A stretch of DNA of 64,000 nt from a bacterium (GCA_017405375.1 JAFRAO010000022.1:1-64000), one strand, 5' to 3'. Counted from the first letter of the stretch, positions 1-8,888 are shown. The notes: generated from the letters alone by a model not told the origin. A program made the numbers and translations.

Positions 1-92
1 GTTGCTCTTACATCTTTTCTATCTTGTGAGTTAATAGCTTGAGAAGTTGTTTTGTAAGCGTTTGCTGCAACTTGTGAAAATAACATTGACAT
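1..92 (-). CDS. Hypothetical protein, N-terminal fragment (runs off the window)
   Basis: About 30 codons are visible, starting at ATG 92-90 and still open at base 1. An AGAGAGG Shine-Dalgarno lies about nine bases before the ATG. A second ATG two codons in is an alternative start. The visible N-terminus (MSMLFSQVAANAYKTTSQAI) is hydrophilic and alanine-rich with no signal peptide. I do not recognise a family. The gene reads away from the efflux operon and is separated from it by about 245 bases. Confidence 0.5.
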   Translation of the reverse strand, partial: MSMLFSQVAANAYKTTSQAINSQDRKDVRA

Positions 93-205
93 TTGTTTGA
101 ATCCTCTCTTGCTCTCGTACTTATATAAAGTATTTTTTGTGGAAAAAATTGCTTTTTTTGAATCAATCAAATTTACATTTCTTAACAATTGCCTTTTAAC
201 AATAA

Positions 206-292
206 AATGCCGTAGAAGAAGATTTTGTAGAAGAAACAGTATTTGAGATAAGACAAGAACTTGAAGAAGAGTTTCTTAAATACATTGCATAA
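206..292 (+). other. Short open fragment without start codon, possible gene remnant
   Basis: A 27-codon frame rich in Glu (reading AVEEDFVEETVFEIRQELEE and ending at TAA 290-292) has clean coding-like composition. A stop lies immediately upstream and there is no usable start or ribosome site. It could be the 3' remnant of a deleted gene in the otherwise empty stretch 93-337, or chance. Confidence 0.2.
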
Positions 293-337
293 TACAATAA
301 TGTAACATTTTTGTCATCAAGTTACGTAACATAATAT

Positions 338-1888
338 TTATTTAATCTTTTTCAACAAAAGCAATAATGGGATAATTAAAATAGCAAGGATACCGCAAAT
401 TCTAAATGCTTCCATAAATCCCCAAAGGTTTGCCTGTTTTATCATAGTCCCATAAATTGAATATTGTGCCATGTAGTTTGCAACCGTATAATGAGTATAT
501 TGCGAAAGTGCTGCGGTTGTTTGAGCAACTCTTTCAGCAAAAACAGGGTTAAACTGATTTAGACCGTCAACCATATATGCCTGATGTATTTGAGCATACC
601 TTGAAACAAGTGTTGCGGTAATGGATGTTCCAACAGCACCTCCAATATTTTTTAGCATACTTTGAATTCCGCTTGCATTTGTCATTTGATTGTTTTTCAG
701 GGTTACAACAGAAAGGGCAATAATCGGAATCATTGCAAATGTCATACCAAATCCATATATAAAGTTTGGAATAGCAATATTTATACTCGCAATATCAAGA
801 TTTAAAAAACCGAAATAAAGTCCGCCAATACCTATTAATATTAATCCAAGGGCTACTGTTAATCGTTCGTCTAATTTATTTGCAAAAGCCCCGTAAATAA
901 TAACTGCACACATAGCTCCACAACCTCTTGGCATAATTGCTAAACCGCTTCTAAAAGCATTATACCCCATCATTAATTGTAAAAATTGCGGTAAAAGCAT
1001 CATTGAACCAAGCATTACTCCCATTATTATTACTTGAATTAATGTTCCTATTGTGTAATTTTTATCCTTAAATACTGATAAATCAACCAGCGGTTTCTTT
1101 TGATAAATTTGTGAAATAATAAAAAGGATAAAACTTAATACGCAGAATACGGTTAACTTGCATATCCATGGAGCGTTAAACCAATCCGCATCATTACCTT
1201 TATCGAATATAACTTGCATTGAAATAAGCCATGAAGTTAAAAATAGAAATCCCAATTTATCAAAATATACATTTTTTTGTTTTTTAGCGTATGGCGGATC
1301 TTCAAGAAATAAGTGTGATACATAAATTGTTAATATACCTATAGGTACATTTATAAAAAATATCCATGGCCAATTCCAAGCATCAGTAATCCATCCGCCC
1401 AAAACAGGTCCTATAATCGGTGCAACAACAACTACCAAACCAAAAGTAGCCATTGCTTTTCCTCTTTGTTCTTTCGGAAATCCTTCCAATAATACTGCTT
1501 GCGAAACAGGCAAAAGTCCGCCGCCGCCAAGTCCTTGCATGATTCTTGCAAATATAATCATCTCTATTGAATTTGCAATACCGCATAAAAATGATGAAAT
1601 CGTGAATATGCAAATACTCATCATAAAGAAATGCTTTCTTCCCATAAGTTTGCAGAACCAGTCAACTGCTGTAATCATAATCCCTGAGGCAACAATGTAA
1701 CTTGTTAAAATCCAAGTTGATTCTTGTCTGCTAACAGAAAATGTTCCTGCCATATGAGGTAGAGCAACATTCGCAATTGTTTCATCAAGAACAAACATGA
1801 ATGCAGCAAAAATTGTTGGAATTGCAATTATCCAAGGACCTCTCGATGGTTTCCATTCTGCATTTTCTGTTAAAACTTCTTCACTCAT
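338..1888 (-). CDS. emrB: MFS multidrug efflux permease, DHA2 (EmrB/QacA) family
   Basis: This 516-residue polytopic inner-membrane protein has the length and hydrophobic pattern of 14-helix DHA2 drug:H+ antiporters. The first helix carries VLDETIANVALPHM, the family's acidic motif. The glycine-rich GLGGGGLLP segment and the following GPVLGGWITD (motif C, antiporter signature) are clear. Partner EmrA-like adaptor gene lies directly upstream with one base between them, and a MarR gene starts the operon, so it should form an EmrAB-TolC-type tripartite exporter with the divergent outer-membrane gene. Substrate cannot be read from sequence. Confidence 0.9.
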   Translation of the reverse strand: MSEEVLTENAEWKPSRGPWIIAIPTIFAAFMFVLDETIANVALPHMAGTFSVSRQESTWILTSYIVASGIMITAVDWFCKLMGRKHFFMMSICIFTISSFLCGIANSIEMIIFARIMQGLGGGGLLPVSQAVLLEGFPKEQRGKAMATFGLVVVVAPIIGPVLGGWITDAWNWPWIFFINVPIGILTIYVSHLFLEDPPYAKKQKNVYFDKLGFLFLTSWLISMQVIFDKGNDADWFNAPWICKLTVFCVLSFILFIISQIYQKKPLVDLSVFKDKNYTIGTLIQVIIMGVMLGSMMLLPQFLQLMMGYNAFRSGLAIMPRGCGAMCAVIIYGAFANKLDERLTVALGLILIGIGGLYFGFLNLDIASINIAIPNFIYGFGMTFAMIPIIALSVVTLKNNQMTNASGIQSMLKNIGGAVGTSITATLVSRYAQIHQAYMVDGLNQFNPVFAERVAQTTAALSQYTHYTVANYMAQYSIYGTMIKQANLWGFMEAFRICGILAILIIPLLLLLKKIK

Positions 1889-1889
1889 T

Positions 1890-2900
1890 TTATTTTACTC
1901 GTACCTTTGGAACAACACTCATCCCCGGAACAATATTGTATTCGTTTGGATTAATTTCTTCATCAAAAATGATTTTTACAGGAATCCTTTGAACAATTTT
2001 TACAAAACTTCCAACTGCATTTTCAGGTGGAAATAAACTCGATTTTGCGCCTGATGCACGTTGAATTGAATCCACTTTGCCTTTAAATACTTTATTCGGA
2101 TATGCATCTATTTTTATATCAACCGGTTGACCTTTTTTCATCAATCCCACTTGATTTTCTTTGAAGTTTGCAACAACCCAAATTTCGTTAGGAATAATTA
2201 CAAAAAGCGGACTGCCTGTTTGAACATAAGCTCCTACTTCTACACGTTTATTTGATACAGTTCCGTCTTGTGGTGCATAAATTTTTGTATATGACAGATT
2301 CAACTCGGCTTTATCTTTTTCAGCTTTCAAAACCTTTATATCCGCATCTGCAACTTTGTCTTGCTCAGGTGACATAACATTTTCATCCGCATTTATCAAT
2401 CTTGCCTGCGTTGCTTCATATTTTGTTTGAGCTAAATCAAGTTGTTGCTTTGATACAGCACCTGTTTTATACAAATTTTTATATCTTTCTAAATCAGCCT
2501 TCGCGTTATTTATCTCAATCTGAACAGCATTATAATTTGCTTTTGCAACTTTTTGACCGGCAAGTGCTTTTTCATACTGTGCTCTTGCTTTATTTGCACT
2601 TACTATGTAATCCGCATTATCAATAACTGCAACTAATTCACCGGCTTTCACACGTTGATTATCTTGAACCAACACTTCAACAATCTGCCCTGAAACTTTT
2701 GGTGATACATTTACCGTATGATTTTCAACATACGCATCATCAGTTGATTGATACTTTGTTTCGTTTATTATAAACAATGTTAGCCATATTAAAAATACTA
2801 TTGCCAAAATTGTACCAATAGTACGTTTTGTTCCTTTCGGTAATTTAAATTTTGGTTCTTTTTTCCCTTCAACTGTTTCTTGTTCTTTATTTTCGTCCAT
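1890..2900 (-). CDS. emrA: HlyD/EmrA-family membrane fusion protein
   Basis: A 336-residue periplasmic adaptor. A short cytoplasmic N-terminus (about 25 residues, charged) is followed by one membrane helix (about 27-47). Next comes a biotinyl-lipoyl-like half (VSPKVSGQIVEVLVQDNQRV), a coiled-coil hairpin (about 95-200, Ala/Lys/Glu-rich), and the returning lipoyl half plus beta-barrel (YAPQDGTVSNKRVEVGAYVQ). This order and length match EmrA. It bridges the EmrB permease to an outer-membrane channel. It sits between marR and emrB, 11 bases after marR. Confidence 0.9.
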   Translation of the reverse strand: MDENKEQETVEGKKEPKFKLPKGTKRTIGTILAIVFLIWLTLFIINETKYQSTDDAYVENHTVNVSPKVSGQIVEVLVQDNQRVKAGELVAVIDNADYIVSANKARAQYEKALAGQKVAKANYNAVQIEINNAKADLERYKNLYKTGAVSKQQLDLAQTKYEATQARLINADENVMSPEQDKVADADIKVLKAEKDKAELNLSYTKIYAPQDGTVSNKRVEVGAYVQTGSPLFVIIPNEIWVVANFKENQVGLMKKGQPVDIKIDAYPNKVFKGKVDSIQRASGAKSSLFPPENAVGSFVKIVQRIPVKIIFDEEINPNEYNIVPGMSVVPKVRVK

Positions 2901-2911
2901 TTGTTATCTCC

Positions 2912-3388
2912 CTAAATGTTAAATTCTACAACTTCTGATATTGCAATTTCTAAATCTTCAAGAGTTTTGTGTAATTCATTCATTCTTTTTTCCGGAAATT
3001 TTTCTAAAAGTTTGTTAAAAAGCAATATCATTATTCTATATTGTTCTTGAAATATTTTTGCTCCGCTTTTTGTTATTTCTAATTTTCGGATTAGTCTGTT
3101 ATTTCTGGTATCGTTTGTTCTTTTTATATATTTTTTTTCATCTAAAGAGTTTAGAATTCTGCCTGTTCGAACTCTATCTCTTAGCATCAATTTTGCTAAA
3201 TCCCTTTGGCAAATATTTGGATATTCAATAATAAAATTTAGAGCCTTAAATTCATCTGCGGTTAAATTTATCTCACGAATATCAAAAAAATTTTTCATCA
3301 GCATATTTATATAAATTGACAATTGATCAACTTTATAAAAAACCGATTTGCTAATGTCAAAGCTTTCTATATTTTTTGTTGTTTTCAT
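2912..3388 (-). CDS. MarR-family transcriptional regulator
   Basis: 158 residues from the chosen start. The winged-helix core is visible: a helix-turn-helix around NICQRDLAKLMLRDRVRTGR, then LNSLDEKKYIKR and a basic wing (RNNRLIRKLEITKSG), flanked by helices for dimerisation. The open frame begins 15 codons further up, but ATG 3388 is preceded by GGGGA four bases away and gives the normal MarR length. It is the first gene of the efflux operon and faces the TolC-like gene across inverted repeats, the usual layout for a ligand-relieved repressor of its own exporter. Confidence 0.85.
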   Translation of the reverse strand: MKTTKNIESFDISKSVFYKVDQLSIYINMLMKNFFDIREINLTADEFKALNFIIEYPNICQRDLAKLMLRDRVRTGRILNSLDEKKYIKRTNDTRNNRLIRKLEITKSGAKIFQEQYRIMILLFNKLLEKFPEKRMNELHKTLEDLEIAISEVVEFNI

Positions 3389-3400
3389 TGCATCCCCATC

Positions 3401-3437
3401 TGTTACAAAAAATATTTGTTGCATTTGTAACAAATAT
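3401..3437. promoter_or_regulatory. Overlapping inverted repeats between efflux arms, probable MarR operator
   Basis: Two perfect inverted repeats overlap here. One is ATATTTGTT at 3412-3420 against AACAAATAT at 3429-3437 (8-base spacer). The other is TGTTACAAA at 3401-3409 against TTTGTAACA at 3424-3432. They lie between the divergent marR-emrAB and tolC-like genes and just upstream of the chosen marR start. Site size and position suit a MarR dimer, but the assignment is inferred from position. Confidence 0.6.
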
Positions 3438-3485
3438 ATGTTATCATGTTTTGTGAAATTTTGTCAAGTTTTGGGGAAAATAGGT

Positions 3486-4901
3486 ATGAAATTAAAAAAA
3501 ATTGTATGTACATTTATTGTTTTAAATCTTTTAAATATGGCTGTTTTGCCTACATTTGCCATTACTGAAAATTCAAATGCAGGTATATCAAAAAAACAGG
3601 AAAAAATGCTTAAGCATAAAACAAAGCGTAGTAAGAAGTATAATGACGATTACAAATATGCATACGTAAATTTGGATTTTTGGAAAGGCTTTAATGACGA
3701 AAATCTGAATAATTACATTAATTTGGCAATAAAAAATAATTATGATTTAAAACTTGCAACCTTGAATGTTGATGAATACTATCAAAACGTAAAATTGCAA
3801 TTATCACAAGAATTACCGCAAATTATGGCAGGATATGCACCTGCATATACAAAACTTTCAATATCTGATTCAAAAAGCGTTATACCTTCAGGTTGGACAC
3901 AGGCTATACCTGTTTTGATAAATTACGAAGCAGATATATTTTTAAAAAATCGTGATAAGACAAAAAGCGTTAAAAAATTATATGAAGCATCCCAATTTGA
4001 TGAACGCGCAGCATATATTTCAGTCGCATCTGCAGTTGGCGGAGTTTATATAAATCTTTGTGCATTAAATGAAATAATAAAACATCAGGAAGATATTGTT
4101 AATTTAAGAAAAGAAATATACGAAATTATGCTTGAAAGTAACAAACAAGGTCTTGTTTCTACATCGGATACGGTAAAAGCAAACAAGGCATACGTTTACG
4201 GCAATTCTGAATTAATCAATTATAAAAAAGAACAAGCAAAACTGTTGCATCAATTAGCAGTTTTGGTAGGCGAAAGTCCTGAAAATATTGATAAATTGAA
4301 AATTACTGAATTTTCCAAATTGTCTTATTCAAAACAAATCCCGTCAGAAGTTCAATCTGAAGTTATTACTAACAGACCTGATTATTTAAAGGCGTTTAAA
4401 ATGCTTGAAAAATCAGGAATAGACGTAAGAATAGCCAAAAAAGAGTTTTTACCAACTATTACAATTAGCGGACTTGCTACGTTTTTTAGTGTAACAAGCG
4501 GTCATATGGATAGTTTGTATGCAGCTGCTGCATCAGGACTATTACCTGTCTTTACAGGCGGAAAACGTATTGCTAACTTAAAACTTAAAAAAGTTCAATA
4601 TGATAAAGCATTAGAAAATTATTACAAAACGAATTTAACAGCTATGCAAGAAATTAATGATGCTTTAATTTCTATAAAACGTGATAGTGAAAAATTAGAT
4701 GAACACAAAAAACAACTGGCATTGGAATCTCAAGATTTTAGTTATACAAAACAAAGATATAATCAAGGTATAATTTCAAAATTAGATTTAATCCAAATGC
4801 AAGAAAATTTGTTAACGGTTAACCAACTTTTGACTAACTCGAAAGGCAACTGTTATATAGATTATATAAGTCTTTATAAAGCAACAGGTGCAAAGTTGTA
4901 A
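3486..4901 (+). CDS. TolC-like outer-membrane efflux protein
   Basis: 471 residues from ATG 3486, which has a GGGGAAAATAGG ribosome site. The longer open frame starting further left would overlap marR and the operator. An N-terminal signal peptide (about 1-25, ending LPTFA) precedes two helical-hairpin repeats of the outer-membrane efflux family, with long amphipathic helices at about 165-260 and 375-450 and a GLLPVFTGGKR segment before the last hairpin. It should supply the outer-membrane channel for the divergent EmrAB pump, implying a diderm envelope. Confidence 0.85.
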   Translation: MKLKKIVCTFIVLNLLNMAVLPTFAITENSNAGISKKQEKMLKHKTKRSKKYNDDYKYAYVNLDFWKGFNDENLNNYINLAIKNNYDLKLATLNVDEYYQNVKLQLSQELPQIMAGYAPAYTKLSISDSKSVIPSGWTQAIPVLINYEADIFLKNRDKTKSVKKLYEASQFDERAAYISVASAVGGVYINLCALNEIIKHQEDIVNLRKEIYEIMLESNKQGLVSTSDTVKANKAYVYGNSELINYKKEQAKLLHQLAVLVGESPENIDKLKITEFSKLSYSKQIPSEVQSEVITNRPDYLKAFKMLEKSGIDVRIAKKEFLPTITISGLATFFSVTSGHMDSLYAAAASGLLPVFTGGKRIANLKLKKVQYDKALENYYKTNLTAMQEINDALISIKRDSEKLDEHKKQLALESQDFSYTKQRYNQGIISKLDLIQMQENLLTVNQLLTNSKGNCYIDYISLYKATGAKL

Positions 4902-4915
4902 ATATGAACATGACA

Positions 4916-5134
4916 TTATTTAATCTTTAGTATATTAGATATATCATCTTTTAAATAATCTGCAATTTCAAGAATTTTTCCAAGTGATAAATTAATATAT
5001 CCTGCTTCAATTTTTGATATATAACTCCAGCTTACATCCATAAGTTCAGCAAAGCTTTCTTGAGTGTAACCTTTTTGTTTTCGTACTTGTTGAATATTTT
5101 TCCCAATTATTCTACATAATTCTTTCTTTTGCAT
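4916..5134 (-). CDS. XRE-family helix-turn-helix regulator (small)
   Basis: 72 residues consisting almost entirely of a Cro/CI-type HTH (about 8-66): IGKNIQQVRKQKGYTQESF, then SWSYISKIEAG, then the closing helix LGKILEIADYL. There is no extra domain, so it is a minimal DNA-binding protein. It ends 14 bases from the converging tolC-like gene and diverges from the small unknown at 5201. Confidence 0.85.
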   Translation of the reverse strand: MQKKELCRIIGKNIQQVRKQKGYTQESFAELMDVSWSYISKIEAGYINLSLGKILEIADYLKDDISNILKIK

Positions 5135-5154
5135 AAATAAAATGATAAATTATA

Positions 5155-5182
5155 TTGACATATAAGTGTATTCATATATAAT
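5155..5182 (+). promoter_or_regulatory. Sigma70-type promoter for the 5201 gene
   Basis: TTGACA at 5155-5160 and TATAAT at 5177-5182 are separated by 16 bases, consensus hexamers at near-ideal spacing. An 8-base inverted repeat (AATTATAT 5148-5155, ATATAATT 5176-5183) brackets the promoter and might bind the neighbouring XRE protein. The AT-rich context makes the repeat weak evidence. Confidence 0.6.
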
Positions 5183-5200
5183 TGTATAAAAGGGCTATTC

Positions 5201-5437
5201 ATGATTGAAGAATTATTATGCGAATTGGATAAATCACAAAGAGCGGTGTCTTTGTTAATAAAAAACTTTGAATACTATGTTTATGAAAATATTTCAGGTA
5301 ATCAAAAAATAAATAGAAAAGAATTTATACAGAATATTTTTGCTTTTACATATTCTATAAATTTGGTAATTAAGGATGTTAGTGCGCTAAAAGAAAAGTA
5401 TTATAATACTATGTATAAACAAAAGTACCCTCAATAG
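5201..5437 (+). CDS. Hypothetical protein, 78 residues
   Basis: A small, mostly helical, soluble-looking protein with no signal peptide or membrane helix. It starts at ATG 5201 after a strong promoter and a weak AGGG ribosome site. It is divergent from the XRE regulator, which may control it. No family recognised. A toxin role is conceivable from the layout, but the sequence shows no toxin motif. Confidence 0.55.
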   Translation: MIEELLCELDKSQRAVSLLIKNFEYYVYENISGNQKINRKEFIQNIFAFTYSINLVIKDVSALKEKYYNTMYKQKYPQ

Positions 5438-5473
5438 AATTAATTGAAAGCACTTCTATGAATATAATTTTTT

Positions 5474-6802
5474 CTATTTTTCCGGCATAAGAACAGATAT
5501 TACTGCATTGTCTATGTTTAAGTAGCGTTTTGCAGCACCTTGAACATCATCTATCGTAATGCTGTTTAGGATATCAAGATAATCTTCAACAAGTTTTAAA
5601 TCGTTGCAGACAGTCATATAGTGTCCGATTGTATCCCCAATTTCAGAAACAGTTTCTGCATTGTATGCAAATTTAGATTTTGTTTTCTTAACCGCTTTTT
5701 TAAATTCTTTTTCGGTTATTGTAGATTTTAGTTTTTCAATTTCATCTTTAATCATTTGAACAGCATCATCTTTCTTTTCAGAACGGAAGTTTGCTTCAAC
5801 AAAGAAGTTGTTTCCATCTCTGAATTGATAATGGTCTGTATCTATAATATTAAAAATAGGTTCTTTAGCTTTTTCTATAAGGTTTTGGTAAAGTCTTGAA
5901 CTTGCTCCGTCGCCTAAAATGATGTTAATTAAGTCTATCAAAATAGTGTCTTTTACATTGCTTGCTGGGCAAGTTAGGTATCCAAACATTAAAAATCCTG
6001 TATTTACATTTGCAGTATCTTCATTGTAAATTGTTTTTTCAGTTGGTTTATCAATATCAAAAGAAGGATTTTGGTAGTTTTTTCTATCTTTCCAGTCAAA
6101 TTCATCACACACTTTTTTTAATATTTCATCGTGATTAAAATCCCCAACTATTATTGTTGTTACATTATTTGGTGTGTAATGAGTTTTATAATATTCCATA
6201 ATTTCAGCTTGCGGAATTTGTGAGATAATTTCAGGTGTTCCGATAACATCTCGTTTGTATGGGTGAGAGGTGTACATGTTGTAATTAGTTTTGTTATAAA
6301 CCTTTGTCCAAGGTTGATCTTTGCGCATTCTGATTTCTTCAATTACAACGTGTCTTTCTCTTTTGTTTTTAACTGTTTTATCATCATTAATGTCGAACTC
6401 GTGTCCTATTTCCTCTTCAGGTAAAATCGGATCAAGCATCATATCTGCATGAAGTTCAATAGCTTCATAAAAATCTTTATTGCCTTCTCCTTTTGGAAGA
6501 GTTACGTAATAGAAAGTGTAGTCTTTCCAGGTTGCAGCGTTTACAATTGCACCTTTTGCTTCAAGAGTTCTATCAAAATATCCTGCGGGATGTTTGTGTG
6601 TTCCTTTAAACATTAGGTGTTCTAAGAAGTGAGATATGCCGTTGTTTTTATCATTCTCGTTAATAGAACCTGTTTTTACCCAAGAACTTACGTTAACCAT
6701 TCCGCCTTCTTTATGTGCAAGAACAATTTTGTGCCCGTTTTCTCTTTCATAAATTTCTACATCTTTTGTTAAATATGGGTATTTTACTAATGTTTTTTTC
6801 AT
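5474..6802 (-). CDS. M16-family zinc metallopeptidase (insulinase/processing-peptidase type)
   Basis: 442 residues, the normal length for a single-chain M16B subunit. The inverted zinc motif HFLEH is at residues 58-62, and the downstream glutamate region (HVVIEEIRM) should supply the third ligand. The C-terminal half has the degenerate second M16 repeat with an ILGDGASSRLYQNL segment. No signal peptide, so it is probably cytoplasmic. It is last in the leftward cluster after the UbiA gene. Substrate is unknown. Confidence 0.9.
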   Translation of the reverse strand: MKKTLVKYPYLTKDVEIYERENGHKIVLAHKEGGMVNVSSWVKTGSINENDKNNGISHFLEHLMFKGTHKHPAGYFDRTLEAKGAIVNAATWKDYTFYYVTLPKGEGNKDFYEAIELHADMMLDPILPEEEIGHEFDINDDKTVKNKRERHVVIEEIRMRKDQPWTKVYNKTNYNMYTSHPYKRDVIGTPEIISQIPQAEIMEYYKTHYTPNNVTTIIVGDFNHDEILKKVCDEFDWKDRKNYQNPSFDIDKPTEKTIYNEDTANVNTGFLMFGYLTCPASNVKDTILIDLINIILGDGASSRLYQNLIEKAKEPIFNIIDTDHYQFRDGNNFFVEANFRSEKKDDAVQMIKDEIEKLKSTITEKEFKKAVKKTKSKFAYNAETVSEIGDTIGHYMTVCNDLKLVEDYLDILNSITIDDVQGAAKRYLNIDNAVISVLMPEK

Positions 6803-6829
6803 TTTTTTATCCTTTATTTCCTTTTTATA

Positions 6830-7807
6830 TTAAAAGTATATCGAAATAATTCTTGCAATGCAAATTAGTAATGATGTATAAATCATGACATTTCTTGCTT
6901 GATACATCCTAAATCTAAAACTTTTTATGTTATTATCTTCAATTGAATTCCAGCCTTCAAAAGGAATATGCCAAAATTTTTTATCAGGAATTTGAGTTTT
7001 GTCGTTATTGTAAATTAGCATAGAAACTATCAGTTCAAGAACTAGCGGGAATGTAAATAAGGTAATTAAAAATATTGGTGGTAATATTTTTGCACAAACA
7101 GCACAAAGTAATATGCCGTATCCAAATCCGTATATAAAACTGTATCCGATTAGAGCTTTGTTTTTGTTTTTGAATCTGCAACAAAGGGTTTTCTTACCTG
7201 ATGCCATATCTCCGTCAAAATCAAGTAATGCATTTGTGTATAGTAGTCCGATTGTAAATAAAACGACGATAATAGAAATTATAAATATTTCTTTGTTTAA
7301 GGTTTGAGTCATAACCCAGTTTACGCCGCCAAATAGTATTGGTCCAAAAGCCAATCCTACAGCTAATTCTCCAATCCCTGCCGTTGACCATTTTGCATAG
7401 GTTAAAACAAAAATACCACCCAAAACGGCGAAAATTATAACCGGATAACCGGTTTTTAAAAACAAATAAAAACCTATAAGAGTTGCAATTCCACAATATA
7501 TACAAACAACTTTTAAAACATCATTTAACGTTGCTTGACCGTTTTTTATATATAAGCATTTTGATTTTGTTTGAGAAGATAATACTCCTGATTTTTCAAG
7601 AGCTTTGTAGTCAATATAGTCATCAAATAAATTTGTTGCCAGTTGTCCTAAGCATATTCCGAACAAAGCAAGGATTCCGTAAACCCAATTTCCACCTTGA
7701 GTTATTGCAAAAGTAAATGCTACAAGCCAAGAAAAAATAGACATTGGAACAGTGAAAAATCTTGAATTATTAAGCCAAAATGTAATTTGTTTGAACATTT
7801 TAATCAT
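6830..7807 (-). CDS. UbiA-family prenyltransferase (MenA-like)
   Basis: 325 residues with eight to nine membrane helices. The first aspartate-rich motif NLFDDYID is at residues 59-66 and the second, LDFDGDMASGKK, lies near 220-230; both bind prenyl diphosphate via Mg2+. The pattern is closest to 1,4-dihydroxy-2-naphthoate prenyltransferases, which would fit the UbiE/MenG methyltransferase at 32834, but chlorophyll or heme-type UbiA enzymes cannot be excluded. ATG 7807 was chosen because GAGGG lies eight bases upstream; it overlaps the preceding gene by eight bases. Confidence 0.75.
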   Translation of the reverse strand: MIKMFKQITFWLNNSRFFTVPMSIFSWLVAFTFAITQGGNWVYGILALFGICLGQLATNLFDDYIDYKALEKSGVLSSQTKSKCLYIKNGQATLNDVLKVVCIYCGIATLIGFYLFLKTGYPVIIFAVLGGIFVLTYAKWSTAGIGELAVGLAFGPILFGGVNWVMTQTLNKEIFIISIIVVLFTIGLLYTNALLDFDGDMASGKKTLCCRFKNKNKALIGYSFIYGFGYGILLCAVCAKILPPIFLITLFTFPLVLELIVSMLIYNNDKTQIPDKKFWHIPFEGWNSIEDNNIKSFRFRMYQARNVMIYTSLLICIARIISIYF

Positions 7808-8018
7808 TAAGTAATCCCTCAATTCCTTTAACTTCTTCATACAAAGCACCGCCCTCAAGCAGTTCTTCTGCCGATAATCCAAACAAAGTAATTAGTTCAA
7901 TTACATCTTCATTTCTCTTAAAACGATTAACTACTTCTTTTATTGCATCTGTTCTGCTCATTTTTTGAAGTTGGTTATGCTTTCCTAAATTTATGCTTCT
8001 TGCTTTAGCTTTTCCCAA
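7800..8018 (-). CDS. Hypothetical protein, 72 residues
   Basis: The gene starts with TTG directly after the TAA of the ROK kinase; AGGAG at 8027-8031 lies eight bases before that TTG, supporting the start. The protein is small, with a basic N-terminus (MGKAKARSINLGKHNQ) and an acidic C-terminus (LSAEELLEGG). It overlaps the UbiA start, so it is translationally embedded in the operon. No family recognised. A predicted helical middle (TDAIKEVVNRFKRNEDVIEL) might be a small DNA- or protein-binding helical bundle. Confidence 0.6.
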   Translation of the reverse strand: MGKAKARSINLGKHNQLQKMSRTDAIKEVVNRFKRNEDVIELITLFGLSAEELLEGGALYEEVKGIEGLLND

Positions 8019-8888
8019 TTAGTCTTCTCCTAATGCTAAAAGTGCCGCACCAATCATTCCGGCATAGTTTCCTGTTGTTGCTTTTAAAACTTTTGTCGGT
8101 GTTGTAATGATTTCTTTGTTAATATTTTTTTCCAAATAATCTGTATCGGTAAATTCTGCCATTGATCCTGATAAAACAATGCAATCTGGGTCAAAAATAT
8201 TTGCTAATCCGATTAATCCGTTTAAAATGTCGTCCTGCCACTGGTTAAAACATTTTGTCATCAATTTATCATTAGTTTTTAGGCCATCAATAACATCGTA
8301 AGTTGTTACATTTGGGTTATTTGTAATTTCTTCGGCTGTTTTTTTTAGTCCTGTGCCTGATGCGTACGCTTCAAAGCAATCAAAAGCTCCACAGGTGCAT
8401 TTTCTGTGTTTATCTGTACGCATTTTAAAATGCATTTCTCCTGCAGCTCCGGATTTGCCCTTTAATATTTTATTATTTATTATAATTCCGCCGCCAACAC
8501 CTGTTCCAAGTGTTATCATAACCGAATTTGGCATTCCTTTTGATGCACCAATAATGTGTTCTGCCCAAGCGGCACAGTTTGCATCGTTTTCTACATATAC
8601 AGGTTTTTTAGAAAGAGAAATAAAATTAATTGAACTGTATCCTTCAACCAAATTACCGGTTGAACCGATTACGCCTGTATGCGCATTATTTGTTGCACCT
8701 GCTGTTGAAAATGCAATTTTATCAACATCATTTTCATAATTTTTTATAATTGATTTGAACAAATCTTTTATTTCTTGCAAATTTTTCGGTGTTTTGTTTT
8801 TTTCTATTTCGCTGATGATTTCACCTTTTTCGTTAATTATTGCTGAAAATATCTTTGTCCCGCCGACATCAAATGCAAGAGCTTTCAT
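8019..8888 (-). CDS. ROK-family sugar kinase (glucokinase or N-acetylmannosamine kinase)
   Basis: 289 residues. The phosphate-binding DVGGTK is at 7-12, and END at 100-102 includes the catalytic-base region. GTGVGGG is at 128-134. A zinc site is formed by H153 with C164, C166 and C171 (CTCGAFDCFE). ROK enzymes phosphorylate hexoses with ATP. The gene overlaps nanE by one base (TAATG), which argues for ManNAc kinase (NanK) feeding the epimerase, but a general glucokinase is equally consistent with the motifs. Confidence 0.8.
   Translation of the reverse strand: MKALAFDVGGTKIFSAIINEKGEIISEIEKNKTPKNLQEIKDLFKSIIKNYENDVDKIAFSTAGATNNAHTGVIGSTGNLVEGYSSINFISLSKKPVYVENDANCAAWAEHIIGASKGMPNSVMITLGTGVGGGIIINNKILKGKSGAAGEMHFKMRTDKHRKCTCGAFDCFEAYASGTGLKKTAEEITNNPNVTTYDVIDGLKTNDKLMTKCFNQWQDDILNGLIGLANIFDPDCIVLSGSMAEFTDTDYLEKNINKEIITTPTKVLKATTGNYAGMIGAALLALGED

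Noticed and set aside
3348-3485. N-terminal extension of the TolC-like protein from 3348
   Set aside because: It overlaps marR and the operator on the opposite strand, and a signal peptide with a good ribosome site begins at 3486.
5155-5437. Toxin-antitoxin module
   Set aside because: Genes are divergent instead of co-directional, and neither protein shows a toxin motif.
8353-8739. 128-residue frame on the + strand inside the ROK kinase
   Set aside because: Antisense shadow of a strongly conserved gene; no ribosome site and atypical composition.
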